From contig JAXCGZ010021081.1 of the NCBI GenBank assembly GCA_037179515.1, positions 1 to 64,000 on the forward strand: a stretch of DNA of 64,000 nt, written 5' to 3'. Below are positions 1 through 11,833 of this stretch, one piece after another; position 1 is the first letter of the stretch; each line of letters opens with the position of its first letter. A program made the position numbers and the translations under genes. The DNA comes from Halocaridina rubra (taxonomy: Eukaryota > Arthropoda > Malacostraca > Decapoda > Atyidae). A model generated the notes under the pieces. That model saw only the letters and a list, made by a program, of their open reading frames with translations. It did not search any database and was not told the DNA's origin.

Positions 1-207
1 GGACTCAGTGACGTAAAACCTATCACAATTATGGATAATATAACTTATTCTTAGAGGTTTGAAATGGCATTCTCTCTGGGTAACAGTCGCACTTGCCAAA
101 ATCAAAGTCCTTCGCAAGCAGGCACAGTCTTAGCTCTTAACACAGACAAGGGAGTCCGTGACGTAAAACCTATCACAGATATGGATAATATAACTTATTC
201 TTAGAGG
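1..207 (+). repeat. Tandem SINE-A 3' tail fragments
   Basis: A block of about 57 bp beginning near the motif GTGACGTAAAACC occurs at 1-57 and again at 151-207, a 150-bp period. Between them (about 71-150) lies the 3' half of a diverged member of the SINE-A family described in later entries (GGGTAACAGTCGCACTTGCC, then AAGTCCTTCGCAAGCAGGC). The left end is cut by the window edge. Confidence 0.7.
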
Positions 208-317
208 TGAAGCAAATTTTTTTTTCGTGTTCTAATTAGCTTTTTTAATTATTCTTAAGGATTTCATCATCAGACTTTCAATTTTACAAACAGATAAACA
301 GGATTTACTAGAATCTA

Positions 318-360
318 TTCCGGTTTTACGTCACGGACTCCCTTTTCAACCAAGGGCTAG
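318..360 (-). repeat. SINE-A 3' tail fragment
   Basis: A 43-bp piece in reverse orientation (TTCCGGTTTTACGTCACGG followed by the CCAAGGGCTAG block). It stops exactly where the 40-bp tandem array begins. Confidence 0.75.
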
Positions 361-760
361 AAAGCTACGTTATAAAGCTGAGCAGTATTATGTACAGAAG
401 AAGGCTACGTTATAAAGATGAGCAGTGTTATGTGCAGAAGAAAGCTTCGTTACAAAGATGAGTAGTATTATGTACAGAAGAAGGCTACGTTATAAAGATG
501 AGCAGTGTTATGTGCAGAAGAAAGCTACGTTATAAAGATGAGCAGTGTTATGTGCAGAAGAAAGCTACGTTATAAAGCTGAGCAGTATTATGTACAGAAG
601 AAGGCTACGTTATAAAGATGAGCAGTGTTATGTACAGAAGAAGGCTACGTTATAAAGATGAGCAGTGTTATGTGCAGAAGAAAGCTACGTTATAAAGATG
701 AGTAGTATTATGTGCAGGAGAAGGCTACGTTCGGAGGATGAGCAGTTGTAAGTACACAGG
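361..760. repeat. 40-bp minisatellite, 10 copies
   Basis: Ten head-to-tail 40-bp units begin at 361, 401, 441 and so on to 721. Core words are GCTACGTTATAAAG and GAGCAGTRTTATGTRCAGAAG. Neighbouring units alternate between two variants (AAAGC/AAGGC start; GTAC/GTGC), suggesting duplication of a two-unit block. The last unit is degenerate. Confidence 0.9.
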
Positions 761-1510
761 AGAAGGAAGTCTCGAGAGTGTTTTCCAGCAGAGCTGAGAT
801 GGTTGTCCCTCCGAGTGCACAGGAGTGTGACGGTGACCCCGCCCATAGTCATTATTTTTTCTTCTTTGTTTGCTTATTTCTCGTTTTTTGTGGCCTCGAT
901 AATTTTTTCCTTCACTAAATGGTTTGGGTTTGTCTTCCAAGATACTTCGAATCCTTTGAGTTCTTATCTATATCTTTTTTGCATTTGTATGATTTTTTTT
1001 TAAATTTAATTTTTCCCTCAGGTTTTAATTCCTCCACCTCCTTCGTAAGCAGTTCTTACTATCTTCTGCAGTACATCATATAATATGATCCTCGAAAACC
1101 TTTTTTAGGATATCAGGGGACCCGAACTCGCGTTGCAAGCTTCATCGTATGTTGCTGCAGTACGCCTATTCTGCAATGACTCCTTGGGGGGAAAGGTGTG
1201 TTGTTGAAGCAAAGAGGATTGAAAAAGGGATTTTTACGCTTTTTGAACGCGGTATTGTTATCGTAATTAGTTACGGTGAAGAATTTTAGTCTATTTTTCT
1301 GCATAAATAAAATAACACCATTAACTACGAGACTCTCAGAATGTTTGATGCTTCTGCAGCTGTTGTTGACTAAATATGTCACTGGATGAACTCGTTTGGT
1401 CAAATAATTGTGCATATAATCAGCATAAAAATAATAGCTATAAATAGACACTAAAGCAAATATACACAAAGGTTGTTTGTTTGTTTGTTTGTTGTTGTTA
1501 TTGTTGTTGT
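761..1510. other. No feature recognised
   Basis: About 750 bp of AT-rich DNA. Short open frames exist but have no recognisable domain and no repeat relatives in the window. A short run of GTTT/GTT units precedes the SINE at 1511. Confidence 0.5.
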
Positions 1511-1672
1511 TCCGGTTTTACGTCACGGACTACTTTTTCTACCAAGGGCTAGGACGGCTGCCTTCTTGCGAAGGACTTGTTTTGGCAGATGTAATCGTTA
1601 CCCTGAGCGCATGCCCTTGCTAACCTCAGACCGTGACGGGTTGCGAACCCTCGACCTGACGCCTCAAAGGTA
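1511..1672 (-). repeat. SINE-A, type 1, head truncated
   Basis: Reverse-oriented copy of the roughly 190-bp tRNA-derived SINE-A. The 3' end (CGTGACGTAAAACCGG in sense) and the body match the other copies. The copy stops inside the tRNA-like head just after the B-box region, so the A box is missing. Confidence 0.85.
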
Positions 1673-1800
1673 AAGACTATATTGTATGATATTTTCTTGA
1701 AGGGAATTATTCTCACCGTGTTATTTTGAATCCCAAAGTCTTTACAAATTCAAATATTTTATTTCCATTATAACAATAATGCATCTGTTTACAAAGCTTA

Positions 1801-1990
1801 AGAATAATAATAATAAACCTTTATTTCCATTTCAATACAATGGGTATTCGTCAGCCAGGGTAAGCCCCAACCCCCCACTGTGGTGTCCAACCACAGCAGT
1901 TCCTGCCAGTAAACAACTTAAACTCTCGGTCGGGAACCGATCTTTCGACCTAGTGAATGCGAAGCCAGCGCATTACCACTGTACTAAGTA
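1801..1990 (-). repeat. SINE-C, tRNA-derived
   Basis: Shares nearly its whole length with 19515-19696. In the minus orientation it starts with a tRNA-like head (an A-box-like segment around TAGTACAGTGGTAAtg, then GGTCGAAAGATCGGTTCCCG as B box) and ends in an (ATT)n tail, visible here as the AATAATAATAA run at about 1801-1816. A second (AAT)n run lies at 2107-2151. Confidence 0.75.
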
Positions 1991-2106
1991 GACAAGTCAA
2001 AGAAATAAAGCTAAACTAGAAAATTAAAATTATATAAGATTAAAAGATATATGTACAATTACAATTAAACCGTAAATAAACAAATTACTGAGTAAAACAT
2101 ATACAG

Positions 2107-2114
2107 ATTGATAA

Positions 2115-2151
<37 letters not shown>
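2107..2151. repeat. (AAT)n microsatellite
   Basis: About 14 uninterrupted AAT units. Confidence 0.95.
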
Positions 2152-2204
2152 GCAGAACTGATTATTATAATTGTAATAGGTATTAAGACTAGATGCCCTT
2201 CATA

Positions 2205-2285
2205 ACACTCATATGTGGGATCGAACCCACTTAAGTTGCTTTTTGATTTGCGCTCTCTACCACTGAGCTACTGCTGCTCCCTAGT
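2205..2285 (-). repeat. SINE-B head fragment
   Basis: Reverse-oriented tRNA-like head: the B-box-like GTGGGTTCGATCCCAC and an A-box-like TAGCTCAGTGGTAGAG are visible in the minus strand. The spacing fits a tRNA-derived SINE head; the body is not preserved. It is not called as a functional tRNA because the acceptor stem is not convincing. Confidence 0.6.
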
Positions 2286-2444
2286 AATGATTAATTTTTC
2301 CTAATTATAGCCACTTAATCAGTAGGGAAGGTCTATTATGCCATAGCACGCAAGTTAGATGAAAAGATTGGATAAGTGACCTTGACAATGTCGCCAAAGT
2401 ATAAGGTAATGAACGAAGATATCAGGAAGGAAGGAATTGTTGTG

Positions 2445-3160
2445 ATCCTTATCTAAGTATTTTCCATGGCAATTTGTACTTTTTTTTTTTATCTAAGTTT
2501 TTTTATGATTCTTATCTAAGTGGATTTTTTTTATCTAAGTATTTTCCGTGGCAATTTCTACTTATTTTTTTGTCAGTCTTTTTTTTATGATCCTTATCTA
2601 AGTGGTTTTTTTTTTTATCTAAGTATTTTCCATGGCAATTTCTACTTGTTTTTTGTCTAAATTTTTTTTTTATGATCCTTATCTATGTGGATTTTTTTTA
2701 TCTAAGTATTTTCCATGGCTATTTCTACTTGTTTTTTGTCTAAGTTTTTTTTATGATTCTTATCTAAGTGTTTTTTTTATCTAAGTATTTTCCATGGCAA
2801 TTTCTACCTTTTTTTTTTTTTTTGCTTTTATCTAAGTTTTTTTTTATGATTCTTATCTAAGTGTTTCTTTTATCTAAGTATTTTCCATGGCATTTTCAAC
2901 CTTTCTTTTATCTAAATTTTTTTTTTATAATCCTTATCTAAGTTGTTTTTTTCTTATCTAAGTATTTTCCATGGCAATTTCTACCTATTTTTTTTCTTTC
3001 ATCTAAGTTTTTTTATGATTCTTATCTATGTGTTTTCTTTTATCTAAGTATTTTCCATGGCATTTTCAACCTTTTTTTTATCTAAATCTTTTTTTTTATG
3101 ATCCTTATCTATGTGGGTTTTTCTTATCTAAGTATTTTCCGTGGCAATTTCTACCTTTTT
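2445..3160. repeat. Diverged T-rich tandem repeat
   Basis: About eight or nine irregular units of roughly 70-95 bp are built from the words TTATCTAAGTATTTTCCATGG, CAATTTCTAC and TATGATYCTTATCTAAGTG, separated by T runs of different length. The core word is highly conserved while the poly-T spacers vary. Confidence 0.85.
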
Positions 3161-3164
3161 TTCA

Positions 3165-3365
3165 TGAGTGTGACATCAGGACGGGAGAAGAAACCTGACC
3201 TTATCGGATCTGGGCACGAAGAAACATGAAGCAAAGAGAAACAGATATGGGGAGTGTTGTGACGAGTCAGATGTGAAGGGATTATAAGAGATGTGGAGTG
3301 ATTATGCGTGAATATTCTGTGTTGATCTGTATACAAGATAGAAAATTTGAAGGACATCTGTACCC
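3165..3365 (-). repeat. Family F repeat (LINE 3' end-like)
   Basis: Reverse-oriented relative of 13480-13700 and 20660-20895. Shared words in sense are CACATCTGACKAGTCACAAC and GTGCCCAGRYCCG. In the other two copies it ends near a GCCC-AGGCCCG block, comparable to the 3' end of the LINE fragment at 14130-14560, so it may be the 3' UTR of a non-LTR element. That link is inference. Confidence 0.55.
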
Positions 3366-3370
3366 AAGTA

Positions 3371-3477
<107 letters not shown>

Positions 3478-3526
3478 TCTGTAAATTAAATTGATTGAAA
3501 TATACTGTTTGTATTCATTGATACGT

Positions 3527-3655
3527 TACCGCGGTAGCATAGTGGTTAAAATGCCCAAGTCGGGAGGTGACGGACCAACTATCGAGCCCGCTGCGTGGCG
3601 CAATATGGCTTCCAGCTTTGTCTCAAGCTCCAATCTGTTTAATAATGACACATGA
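3527..3655 (+). repeat. SINE-B
   Basis: The tRNA-like head has A-box-like GGTAGCATAGTGGTTAAAAT and B-box-like CTATCGAGCCC. The body has the family words GCTCCAATCTGT and ends near ACATGAAACGTA. Confidence 0.7.
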
Positions 3656-3746
3656 AACGTAGGAAATTATCATGTTTATATAATTTTCATCAGTTGCAGA
3701 TGTTATCTGAAAGCAGTTGAATTATTAAATACATATCTGAAATTGT

Positions 3747-3938
3747 TCCGGTTTTACGTCACGGATTCCCTTTTCTACCAAGGGCTAGGACGGTTGCCTT
3801 CTAGCGAAGGACTTGTTTTGGCAGATGTAATCGTTACGCTGAGTGCATGCCCTTGCTAACCTCAGACCGTGACGGGGCGCGAACCATCGACCAGACACCT
3901 CAGAGTCGCGGACGCTACAGCTTGAGCCACGGTGACTA
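3747..3938 (-). repeat. SINE-A, type 1, full length
   Basis: A full copy in reverse orientation from the 3' motif (TTCCGGTTTTACGTCACGG) to the head (TGAGCCACGGTGAC). Type 1 body words are present (TTGCTAACCTCAGACCG). The A-box segment is slightly altered (ACAGCTTGAGCC). Confidence 0.88.
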
Positions 3939-4143
3939 AAAAAACAAACAAACTATTTCAGCTAAATATATAGCTGAAATAGTTGTTTTTTTCCGTTTAT
4001 TAATTATTATTATAGTGCGTATCACGTTAGTGTTGCAGACACCATCTCTATATGTTTCATGAGCTGCTAGCGTGTTGGCATATCATGCTAAGGCTGAAGT
4101 AATGCGAAGAAAAATGAAATCCTTGGCCCAATTGGGAGAGACC

Positions 4144-4270
<127 letters not shown>

Positions 4271-4350
4271 TTTTTCTTTTTTTTTCTGTGGTTTTTCTTT
4301 TTACTTTCTATCTATAAATCTAACTATCCATATATTTCTATCCATTTATC

Positions 4351-4535
<185 letters not shown>

Positions 4536-4790
4536 CTATTAGTCCCCTTTATCGCAGTCGATATATTGTTAGAAGTTTATCTGCGGCGGCTTCATTAGTT
4601 TGTTTAGGTAATCTGTTGTTGATAAGCCTCTGTCATTATTTGCACCTAGGTGCAAATAAATCCCTCCCTTGACTTCTTTATTCTATTACCTCTGTTTTTT
4701 CTATTCTATTTTTTTATTTATTCTCTTCCCTCTTTTTTTTATTTTCTATTTTTTCATCATACTCCTTCTATATGAGTTCAATTTACATTC

Positions 4791-4793
<3 letters not shown>

Positions 4794-4871
<78 letters not shown>
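4794..4871. repeat. (AT)n microsatellite
   Basis: Perfect AT repeat of about 78 bp, abutting the family D repeat that follows. Confidence 0.98.
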
Positions 4872-4876
<5 letters not shown>

Positions 4877-5146
4877 ATTCGTGTTTTCACATATGTAATG
4901 TGCTTATTTGGTTATTTCATGGACCGAATGAGATTGGGAATTGAATTAAATGCTAAAATGAAGCCACGAGTGAGGTTGGGGAATCTGCAATATGAACATG
5001 GTGGCATTCAGTTAGAATGCGTTCATTCCTAAGTATAGCAGGTATAAGCTATAAGGTTGGATTCCTTTTCACCATCTGTGGTGTAGTGGTAGCGCCTTGA
5101 CTTAGTAATCATAAGTCCTAGGTTCGAGTCCCGGTCGGGGTAAAAA
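4872..5146 (+). repeat. Family D repeat with tRNA-like segment
   Basis: About 275 bp closely related to 23096-23364. The body (GATTCRTGTTTTCACATATG, GAATGCGTTCATTCCTAA) is followed by a tRNA-like segment at about 5075-5142: A-box-like TGGTGTAGTGGTAGCGCC and B-box-like GGTTCGAGTCCCGG. Both copies are bordered by long (AT)n tracts. The tRNA-like segment lies at the right end, which is unusual for a SINE read on this strand unless the unit is part of a longer tandem arrangement, as at 23.04 kb. Confidence 0.7.
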
Positions 5147-5153
5147 AAAATTA

Positions 5154-5370
<217 letters not shown>

Positions 5371-5651
5371 ATATATCGATGGAATGAGAGGTATGTTAAA
5401 GCAAGAATGCTGCAAATACAGTAGACGAAAATGAAGAGTACTGCAATTAAATTCTTCATTGATTCGACTGTACATTTCATATCTTAATTATATCTTTAGA
5501 GATAAAAAGCATTAACAACAGATGTCTTAAGCGATGTCTAAAGATGTTTTAGACTGTGAGGCTCATGTTCCCGGTGTAGAATGTTTGTTAGTTAGTGCGG
5601 AGGGCATTCTTTTAAAGAATGATGTGCTAGTCATTCCCTTGATTGAAATAA

Positions 5652-5653
<2 letters not shown>

Positions 5654-5745
<92 letters not shown>
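5654..5745. repeat. (CT)n microsatellite
   Basis: About 92 bp of perfect CT repeat. Confidence 0.98.
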
Positions 5746-5750
<5 letters not shown>

Positions 5751-5935
5751 TAAGAAAGTAATTGGCTTATAACATGTCCAAGCAGTCTATTCTTGGGAGA
5801 TGTGGCTGAGACAAATCTGTTGCTTTTCGGTGATTATTTTTTGTTTTTTGTTTTTAAATACGTTTGTTTATTTATGCAGAATATGTTTTAAATATAGACA
5901 GATATTTTCGAACGAGTACTTTGCAATATAAATAG

Positions 5936-6090
5936 AGGCCGCGGTAGCTCAGCGGCTAGCGCGCGCGAGTCTGGAGACGACTGAACGCGGATTCGAGACC
6001 TACTTTGGAAACGTTAGGAAGGGCGTCCAGCCTCAATCCCCCAGCTCCAGCATGTCAGTATCCACCCCCGATAAAGCAGTGAAGAACAAC
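5936..6090 (+). repeat. SINE-B, near full length
   Basis: A clear tRNA-like head (GCGGTAGCTCAGCGGCTAGC as A-box region, GGATTCGAGACC as B box) is followed by the family body GTTAGGAAGGGCGTCCAGCC, CCCCCAGCTCC and GTCAGTATCCACCCCCG. This is one of the best-preserved SINE-B copies here. Confidence 0.85.
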
Positions 6091-6268
6091 AACTTTGCAA
6101 GAGAAATAGCAAATAAGCGGACGTATTCACTCTCACGAGCGCAAAGTTAGAAGCAACTTGCCAAGTGATTTGATTTCCGCGAACGCAGCAGTTGTCATAT
6201 TGATATAAGAATTCTTTCGGTCACTGAAGTAAGATTAGCCGTGACTGTGAATATTATATTTCAGCCGC

Positions 6269-6269
<1 letters not shown>

Positions 6270-6347
<78 letters not shown>
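6270..6347. repeat. (CT)n microsatellite
   Basis: About 76 bp of CT repeat. Confidence 0.98.
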
Positions 6348-6349
<2 letters not shown>

Positions 6350-6725
6350 TACAGAAAAGGCAAGGTACTGCGTCCCAGTTTCGTGTTCTTTGTCTGGAAG
6401 AGTTATGTTATTACTGGCCTAGTATTCCTTCTCATCTTAATTCTATATCGATAGTTCATTCCAGCCATTTTGTTCATTATTTGTTCATTTATTAGAGTCC
6501 AGCAATTCATATTGCAATATTATGTATAAAAAATACATTTTTGCCTTTGTTGAAGGGAGTGGTTTAGGGAAAAGTGTAATATTATATTTATTTTAGTTCA
6601 AGAAAGTCTAGTTAATAGATCTGATTGCAATGAATATGTGTTAGTGTTTGTCTGTGTGTTTGTGTAAGTAAGAGTGTGTATGAGAGTGGGAAGTGGGGTA
6701 TGTATTGATTTTAGTTGCAGTATCA

Positions 6726-6761
6726 TTAATAATAATAATAATAATAATTATGATAATAGTG

Positions 6762-6798
<37 letters not shown>

Positions 6799-6924
6799 TT
6801 ATTCTTATTATTATTATTATTATTAGTAGTAGTAGTAGTAGTAGTAATAACAGTAGTAGTAGTAGTAGTAGTAGTAATAACAGTAGTAGTAGTAGTAGTT
6901 ATAGTAGTAGTATAATTAAACTTT

Positions 6925-6993
<69 letters not shown>
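6726..6993. repeat. (AAT/ATT)n-(AGT)n-(AT)n compound microsatellite
   Basis: AAT, then ATT, then repeated AGT blocks broken twice by AATAAC, then (AT)n. The AGT blocks are themselves repeated as a unit of about 36 bp, showing nested expansion. Confidence 0.95.
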
Positions 6994-7004
<11 letters not shown>

Positions 7005-7245
7005 TATATATATTGCTTTCATCCCTGCCTCTCATGTGCTTCAGAATATATTAAATATATATATATTTTTTTTTCATAACGCATGTGGCAAAGAGCCCAT
7101 CCATGATATTAAAGTATGTGAAAACTCTTTTACTGATAAATTTCATAAACGGAATATGTGATTTTTTTTAAATTTTTATCCCTTTCGTAATTGCTTTTCG
7201 CTTTTTTCACTTCCATTTTTCATTTATATTAGTTGGTTATTTGCT

Positions 7246-7273
7246 TCACTTATTATTATTATTATTATTATTA

Positions 7274-7306
<33 letters not shown>
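7246..7306. repeat. (ATT)n microsatellite
   Basis: ATT repeat interrupted once; it ends exactly at the SINE-A head and resumes after the SINE at about 7510. Confidence 0.97.
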
Positions 7307-7307
<1 letters not shown>

Positions 7308-7497
7308 GTCACTGTGGCTCAAGCGGTAGCTTCTGCGACTTTGAGGCGTCAGGTCGATGATTCGCGCCTCGTCACGGTCTGAGGTTAGCAAGGGCATGCA
7401 CTCAGGGTAACGACTACATATGCCAAAACAAGTCTTTCGTAAGAAGGCAACCTTCCTAGCCCTTGGTTGAAAAGGGAGTCCGTGACGTAAAACAGAA
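7308..7497 (+). repeat. SINE-A, type 1, inside (ATT)n
   Basis: Full-length plus-strand copy: head CACTGTGGCTCAAGCGGTAGC, B-box region GGTCGATGATTCGCGCC (altered), body TTAGCAAGGGCATGCACTC, 3' end CCGTGACGTAAAAC. It sits inside an ATT microsatellite, so its target-site duplication cannot be told from the microsatellite. Confidence 0.9.
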
Positions 7498-7509
7498 ACA
7501 GAAACATTC

Positions 7510-7575
7510 TTATTATTATTATTATTATTATGTATTATTAATTATTATTATTATTAATTATTATTATTATTATTG
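7510..7575. repeat. (ATT)n microsatellite
   Basis: Continuation of the ATT repeat to the right of the SINE, with ATTA interruptions. Confidence 0.95.
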
Positions 7576-7794
7576 ACACTTTATTAATGGAAAAGTGTAC
7601 AGTATAATATCTGCTAATTATTATGCACAATATGAAGCTTTCGCTTTTCACTGAAAGCATCTTCAAGAAGCCAGTGTCCTATCCTATTGTTCATCTTTCT
7701 TCCTCCTATTGACTCCTATCTATATTGCTTCGCCTTGTGACATTTTGATTTTTTTTTATTCATTCGACCCTCTTTTTATTTATATTTTTTGTAG

Positions 7795-7985
7795 TGCAAG
7801 TGTAAAGGGAGTGGCTGAGTCAAAGCACACACATTCCCCAGCAGCCGCACATACACGATCACGCAAGTGTAAATGGACTGGCTGAGTCAAAGCACACACA
7901 TTCCCCAGCAGCCGCACATGCACGATCACTCCTCTTAACTCCCTGGAGATAAAGGGTTGCGACGAGTCCCTCCACCACTTTGCTT
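7795..7985 (+). repeat. Family E repeat with 67-bp tandem duplication
   Basis: The segment GGCTGAGTCAAAGCACACAC to ACGATCAC occurs twice in tandem (about 7795-7862 and 7863-7929), then CCCTGGAGATAAAGGGTTGC and CCACTTTGCTTGG. The same words recur at 45665-45830 and, reversed, at 15062-15225, defining an interspersed family. Confidence 0.75.
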
Positions 7986-8754
7986 GGTTCTACCACAGCG
8001 TATGTGGGCCAGAATTTTCTGTCATGGGTGCATTTTTCATGTTAGTACTGTCTATATCCTACATATTTAATTCACCTATATTAAGGTCACTGACTCCTTT
8101 GTTAGTATACTTACGTGTATGTCCGTTTGTGTGTATGTGTGTGTGTTTGTGTGTACTTATATATATAGCACAAATAGTCGTCATATTATATATGATTCAC
8201 GTATCGATTGAATATTCCATCTAGTTGGAGAGAATGAGTGTTATGGTTTGCCAACACGGAGTTTTTGTTTTTGGAAACTATAAAGCATAATTGGGACTTG
8301 CTTGGTTTGTTAGCTATCATGGGGAGAGATTTGTGTGGGGGGGGATAGATGAAAGACATTGAAAGGTTTTCTAATACATTCGAGAGGGATTACTTAGTAG
8401 AGGCTCTCTCTGTAATGTAAGTTTGATTAAATCTAAAGAGACTTATAAAAGTTCGAGAGAAAGAGAGAGAGAGAGAGAGAGAGTAATTTAATTAAATCTA
8501 AAGAGACTTATAAAAGCTCGAGGAGAGAGAGAGAGAGATGCATATTACTAGATGAAGTTATTATACCAATTAAAAAAAATTCACTTAATTATCCATAAAA
8601 CACAAACGAATCAGTTGGTTGAATGTAGTTTGTGCGAATTGGCACATGTTTTTTGGGCGATGCTTATTATTCACTTGGTTGGCGCAATAAAGTACATTAG
8701 GGCGCCGAATTTATGAAAATGATGCTCTTCACTTGATACAAGAACTTATTGGCT
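7986..8754. other. No gene; small GA-flanked duplication
   Basis: A roughly 30-bp segment with ATTAAATCTAAAGAGACTT is duplicated (about 8427-8460 and 8493-8522), each followed by a short GA run. Nothing else is recognised. Confidence 0.5.
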
Positions 8755-9830
8755 TCTGCGCCCATATTGCAGCGATGTGCATCGTTACCTTCGCCCATGT
8801 GAAGTACAGCGACGGGAACCTTTGTCTTCACCCATATGCCACGCAGCGATGGGAACCGTTGTCTCTATCCATATGAAATGCAACAATGGGAACCATTGTC
8901 TTCGCCCCTATGAAATTCAGCGATGGGACCCGTTGTCTGTACTCATATTAAACACAGTGATGGGACCCGTTGTCTGCACCCATATGAAATTCAGCGATGG
9001 GACCCGTTGTCTGCCCCCGTATGAAATATAGTGATGGGAACCTTTGTCATACGCTCATAATAAATACAGCGATGGGACCCGTTGTCTGCGCCCATATGAA
9101 ATTCAGCGATGGGAACCTTTGTCTTACGCTCATCAACAATACAGCGATAGGTGTATGTACCCATGTGAATTCAGCGTTGGGAACCATTGTTTGTGCTCAT
9201 ATGAAATGCATTGCTTTGAACCGTTTGTCTGCGCCCACATGAAATTAAGCGATGGGAACCGTTGTGTGCGCCCATATGAAATGCAATGATGGGAACCGTT
9301 TGTCTGCGCCCACATGAAATGAAGCGATGGGAACCGTTGTGTGCGCCCATATGAAATTCAATGATGGGAACCGTTTGTCTGCGCCCACATGAAATGAAGC
9401 GATGGGAACCGTTGTGTGCGCCCATATGAAATGCAATGATGGGAACCGTTGTATGTGCCTACATGAAATGCAGCGATGGGAACCGTTGTGTGCGCCCATA
9501 TGAAATGCAGCGATGGGAGCCGTTGTATGCGCCCACATGAAATGCAGCGATGGGTACCGTTGTGTGCGCCCATATGAAATGCAATGATGGGAACCGTTGT
9601 ATGCGCCCACATGAAATGCAGCGATGGGAACCGTTGTTTTCGCCCATATGAAATGCAATGATGGGAACCGTTTGTCTGCGCCCACATGAAATGAAGCGAT
9701 GGGAACTGATGTGTGCGCCCACATGAAATGCATCGATGGGAACCGTTGTATACGCCCACATGAAATGCAGCGATGGGTACCGTTGTGTGCGCCCACATGA
9801 AATGCATCGATGGGAACCGTGAAATAGTTA
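8755..9830. repeat. 37-bp satellite array, about 29 copies
   Basis: Repeat unit of about 37 bp built from GCGCCCATATGAAATGCAGC and GATGGGAACCGTTGT. The left third (8755-9240) is more diverged; the right part (9245-9830) is more uniform and shows an alternating two- to four-unit higher-order pattern (GTTTGTCTGCGCCCACATG versus GTTGTGTGCGCCCATATG units). Because 37 is not a multiple of three and the unit has no stop in several frames, long open frames of up to 183 codons appear on the minus strand. They are a by-product of the repeat and are not called as genes. Confidence 0.92.
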
Positions 9831-10299
9831 GGAATAGAGGTTTGTTTTCATGCATCTGTAAAAAAAAAAAAAAAAAAAAAAAAAGCCTTATACGTTAAGT
9901 CAAAAAAAAAAAAAAATGAGCTCACACATACACATTCACTCTGCAAATTTAGAAAAGAAGATTTAGAATCGTTTGTGAGTGCAGTTATGCATTAGCCAAT
10001 GTCGTATTTATGGAGCACAAAAAGGGATAAAAGGCGATTTAAAAAGAAATGTTTGGGTAGAGCATTTTGATTGTTTTACTCTGTTATTTATGAATTTCTA
10101 TTTTTTTTTATTTCGATGTTTCCGTATTCATACCAATATATGTGTGTGTGTGTGTGTGTGCTTACGTGCGTGCGTGTGTACGTGCGCGTGTGTGGGTGTG
10201 TGTGTTTTATTTGAAGCACATTATATTATGTATATTTTTTGTTAATATTTTCTTGAATATTCGTAATTCTTCTCTTATCTTTTAGCACATCATATCAAA

Positions 10300-10300
<1 letters not shown>
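9831..10300. other. Poly-A runs and degenerate (TG)n
   Basis: Poly-A runs at about 9860-9883 and 9902-9915 and a degenerate TG repeat at about 10140-10205. No gene is recognised. Confidence 0.6.

Positions 10301-10301
<1 letters not shown>

Positions 10302-10360
<59 letters not shown>
10302..10360. repeat. (CT)n microsatellite
   Basis: About 58 bp of CT repeat. Confidence 0.97.
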
Positions 10361-10364
<4 letters not shown>

Positions 10365-10503
10365 ACTTTTTTTAGAGAGACACCTTTAAAAAGTCTCTTG
10401 ATCTGTGAGGTCTCATTATTTTTTATGTCCAAATTTCACTTCCCCCTTGAGAGGAACACGAACAGTGTTAAAGGCGAATATGCGCTGTAGTAAAACAGAA
10501 AAC

Positions 10504-10506
<3 letters not shown>

Positions 10507-10557
<51 letters not shown>
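10507..10557. repeat. (GA)n microsatellite
   Basis: About 50 bp of GA repeat. Confidence 0.97.
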
Positions 10558-10561
<4 letters not shown>

Positions 10562-10964
10562 GCAATGGTTTTAAGGGCAATGCTGATATTAATGCTATGA
10601 TCAACAGAGCCTTATCTTTGTGTTTAGATAGGGTTCTTATTGAGTTCGGGAGGAAGCAGAAATGAGAGCTCTCTGTTCCCACTTCTCTTCCTCTCCAAAA
10701 ACTTTCTCCTCTTAGTATTCCTCGTCGTCTCCTCTTCATCATTAACCCTCTTGAATATCCACGATTTTTTTCATTCGCTTCTAGTATTACGTCACTTTTT
10801 CCCCTCCAGTGCCTCAGTTACTGTACTCTGTGTATCGCATCTTTTTAGCTGCACATATCATCATTCTCGAAAATCCTTTTATTGATGAAATAATCCATTT
10901 GTCCTATCTATTATGGAAAGTGCATAATAGTAATCCTCGTTTTTTTGTATCACTAATAGACCCC

Positions 10965-11047
10965 ATTATTGGGGTGGACATAGATTGGTGCTGGAGTGTT
11001 AAGGCTGGATGCCGTGGACTCGATTGCGAGTCTGTCACCTCCTGAGT
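10965..11047 (-). repeat. SINE-B fragment
   Basis: Reverse-oriented body and B-box part: CCAGCCTTAACACTCCAGC and CGAGTCCACGGC in sense. The A box is absent. Confidence 0.6.
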
Positions 11048-11069
11048 CTAGTCATTCACCACTGGTTGG

Positions 11070-11259
11070 TTTCGGTTTTACGTCACGAACTCCCTTTTCA
11101 ACTAAGGGCTAGGACGGTTGCCTTCTTGAGAAGGACTTGTTTTGGCAGATGTAATCGTTACCCTGATTGTATGCCCTAACCTCAGTCCGTGACGGGGCGC
11201 GAACCCTCGACCTGCCGCCTCAGAGTCGCGGACGCTACCATTTTGCCACGGAGACTACT
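11070..11259 (-). repeat. SINE-A, type 2, full length
   Basis: Reverse-oriented copy. The 3' motif and body carry type 2 marks (ACGAACTCCC for the 3' end, CTTAGTTG block), and the head reads CCGTGGCAAAATGGTAGCG in sense, the type 2 head. Confidence 0.9.
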
Positions 11260-11470
11260 ACACTATAAACAAAAAATGACGTAAAGCGCTCCCGGAAGTG
11301 TATAAATGAAAACCAGTGCCAAGGGAATCTGACCTTTATTGACCTCTGTGCCTGAAATGGTTCCCAAAGGAGGAATCGGGTTATGATTTTTATTTGCGAC
11401 CAATAGAAGAAAAGTTTAATTAAATTCTTTTTTTTTGGGGGGGGTTATACATTTCAGCTACATAAAACGG

Positions 11471-11599
<129 letters not shown>

Positions 11600-11687
11600 A
11601 TCTGTATCTACCTGCCCATATATCTGTCTGTCTATATATCATTCTGACTTTCTTATTCACACGCAAGCGTCCACTATGTGCATATCC

Positions 11688-11689
<2 letters not shown>

Positions 11690-11739
<50 letters not shown>

Positions 11740-11780
11740 GTTATTAATATTATTTTTATTATTATTAATATTATTATTAA

Positions 11781-11833
<53 letters not shown>

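Noticed and set aside
361..760. CRISPR array
   Set aside because: Direct 40-bp repeats without unique spacers, in a eukaryotic context; also true for 12072-12474.
5075..5143. Possible functional tRNA gene
   Set aside because: A and B boxes are present, but the same segment recurs with the family D body at 23.3 kb and the acceptor stem does not pair convincingly, so it is treated as SINE-like.
6693..7079. Frames of Ile, Ser and Tyr runs over microsatellites (also 4072-4317, 60868-61266, 63178-63573)
   Set aside because: Direct translation of (ATT)n, (AGT)n and (AT)n tracts; no gene.
9245..9855. Long minus-strand open frames (up to 183 codons) over the 37-bp satellite
   Set aside because: The frames exist in all three phases because the repeat unit has no stop; there is no start context, domain or splice signal.
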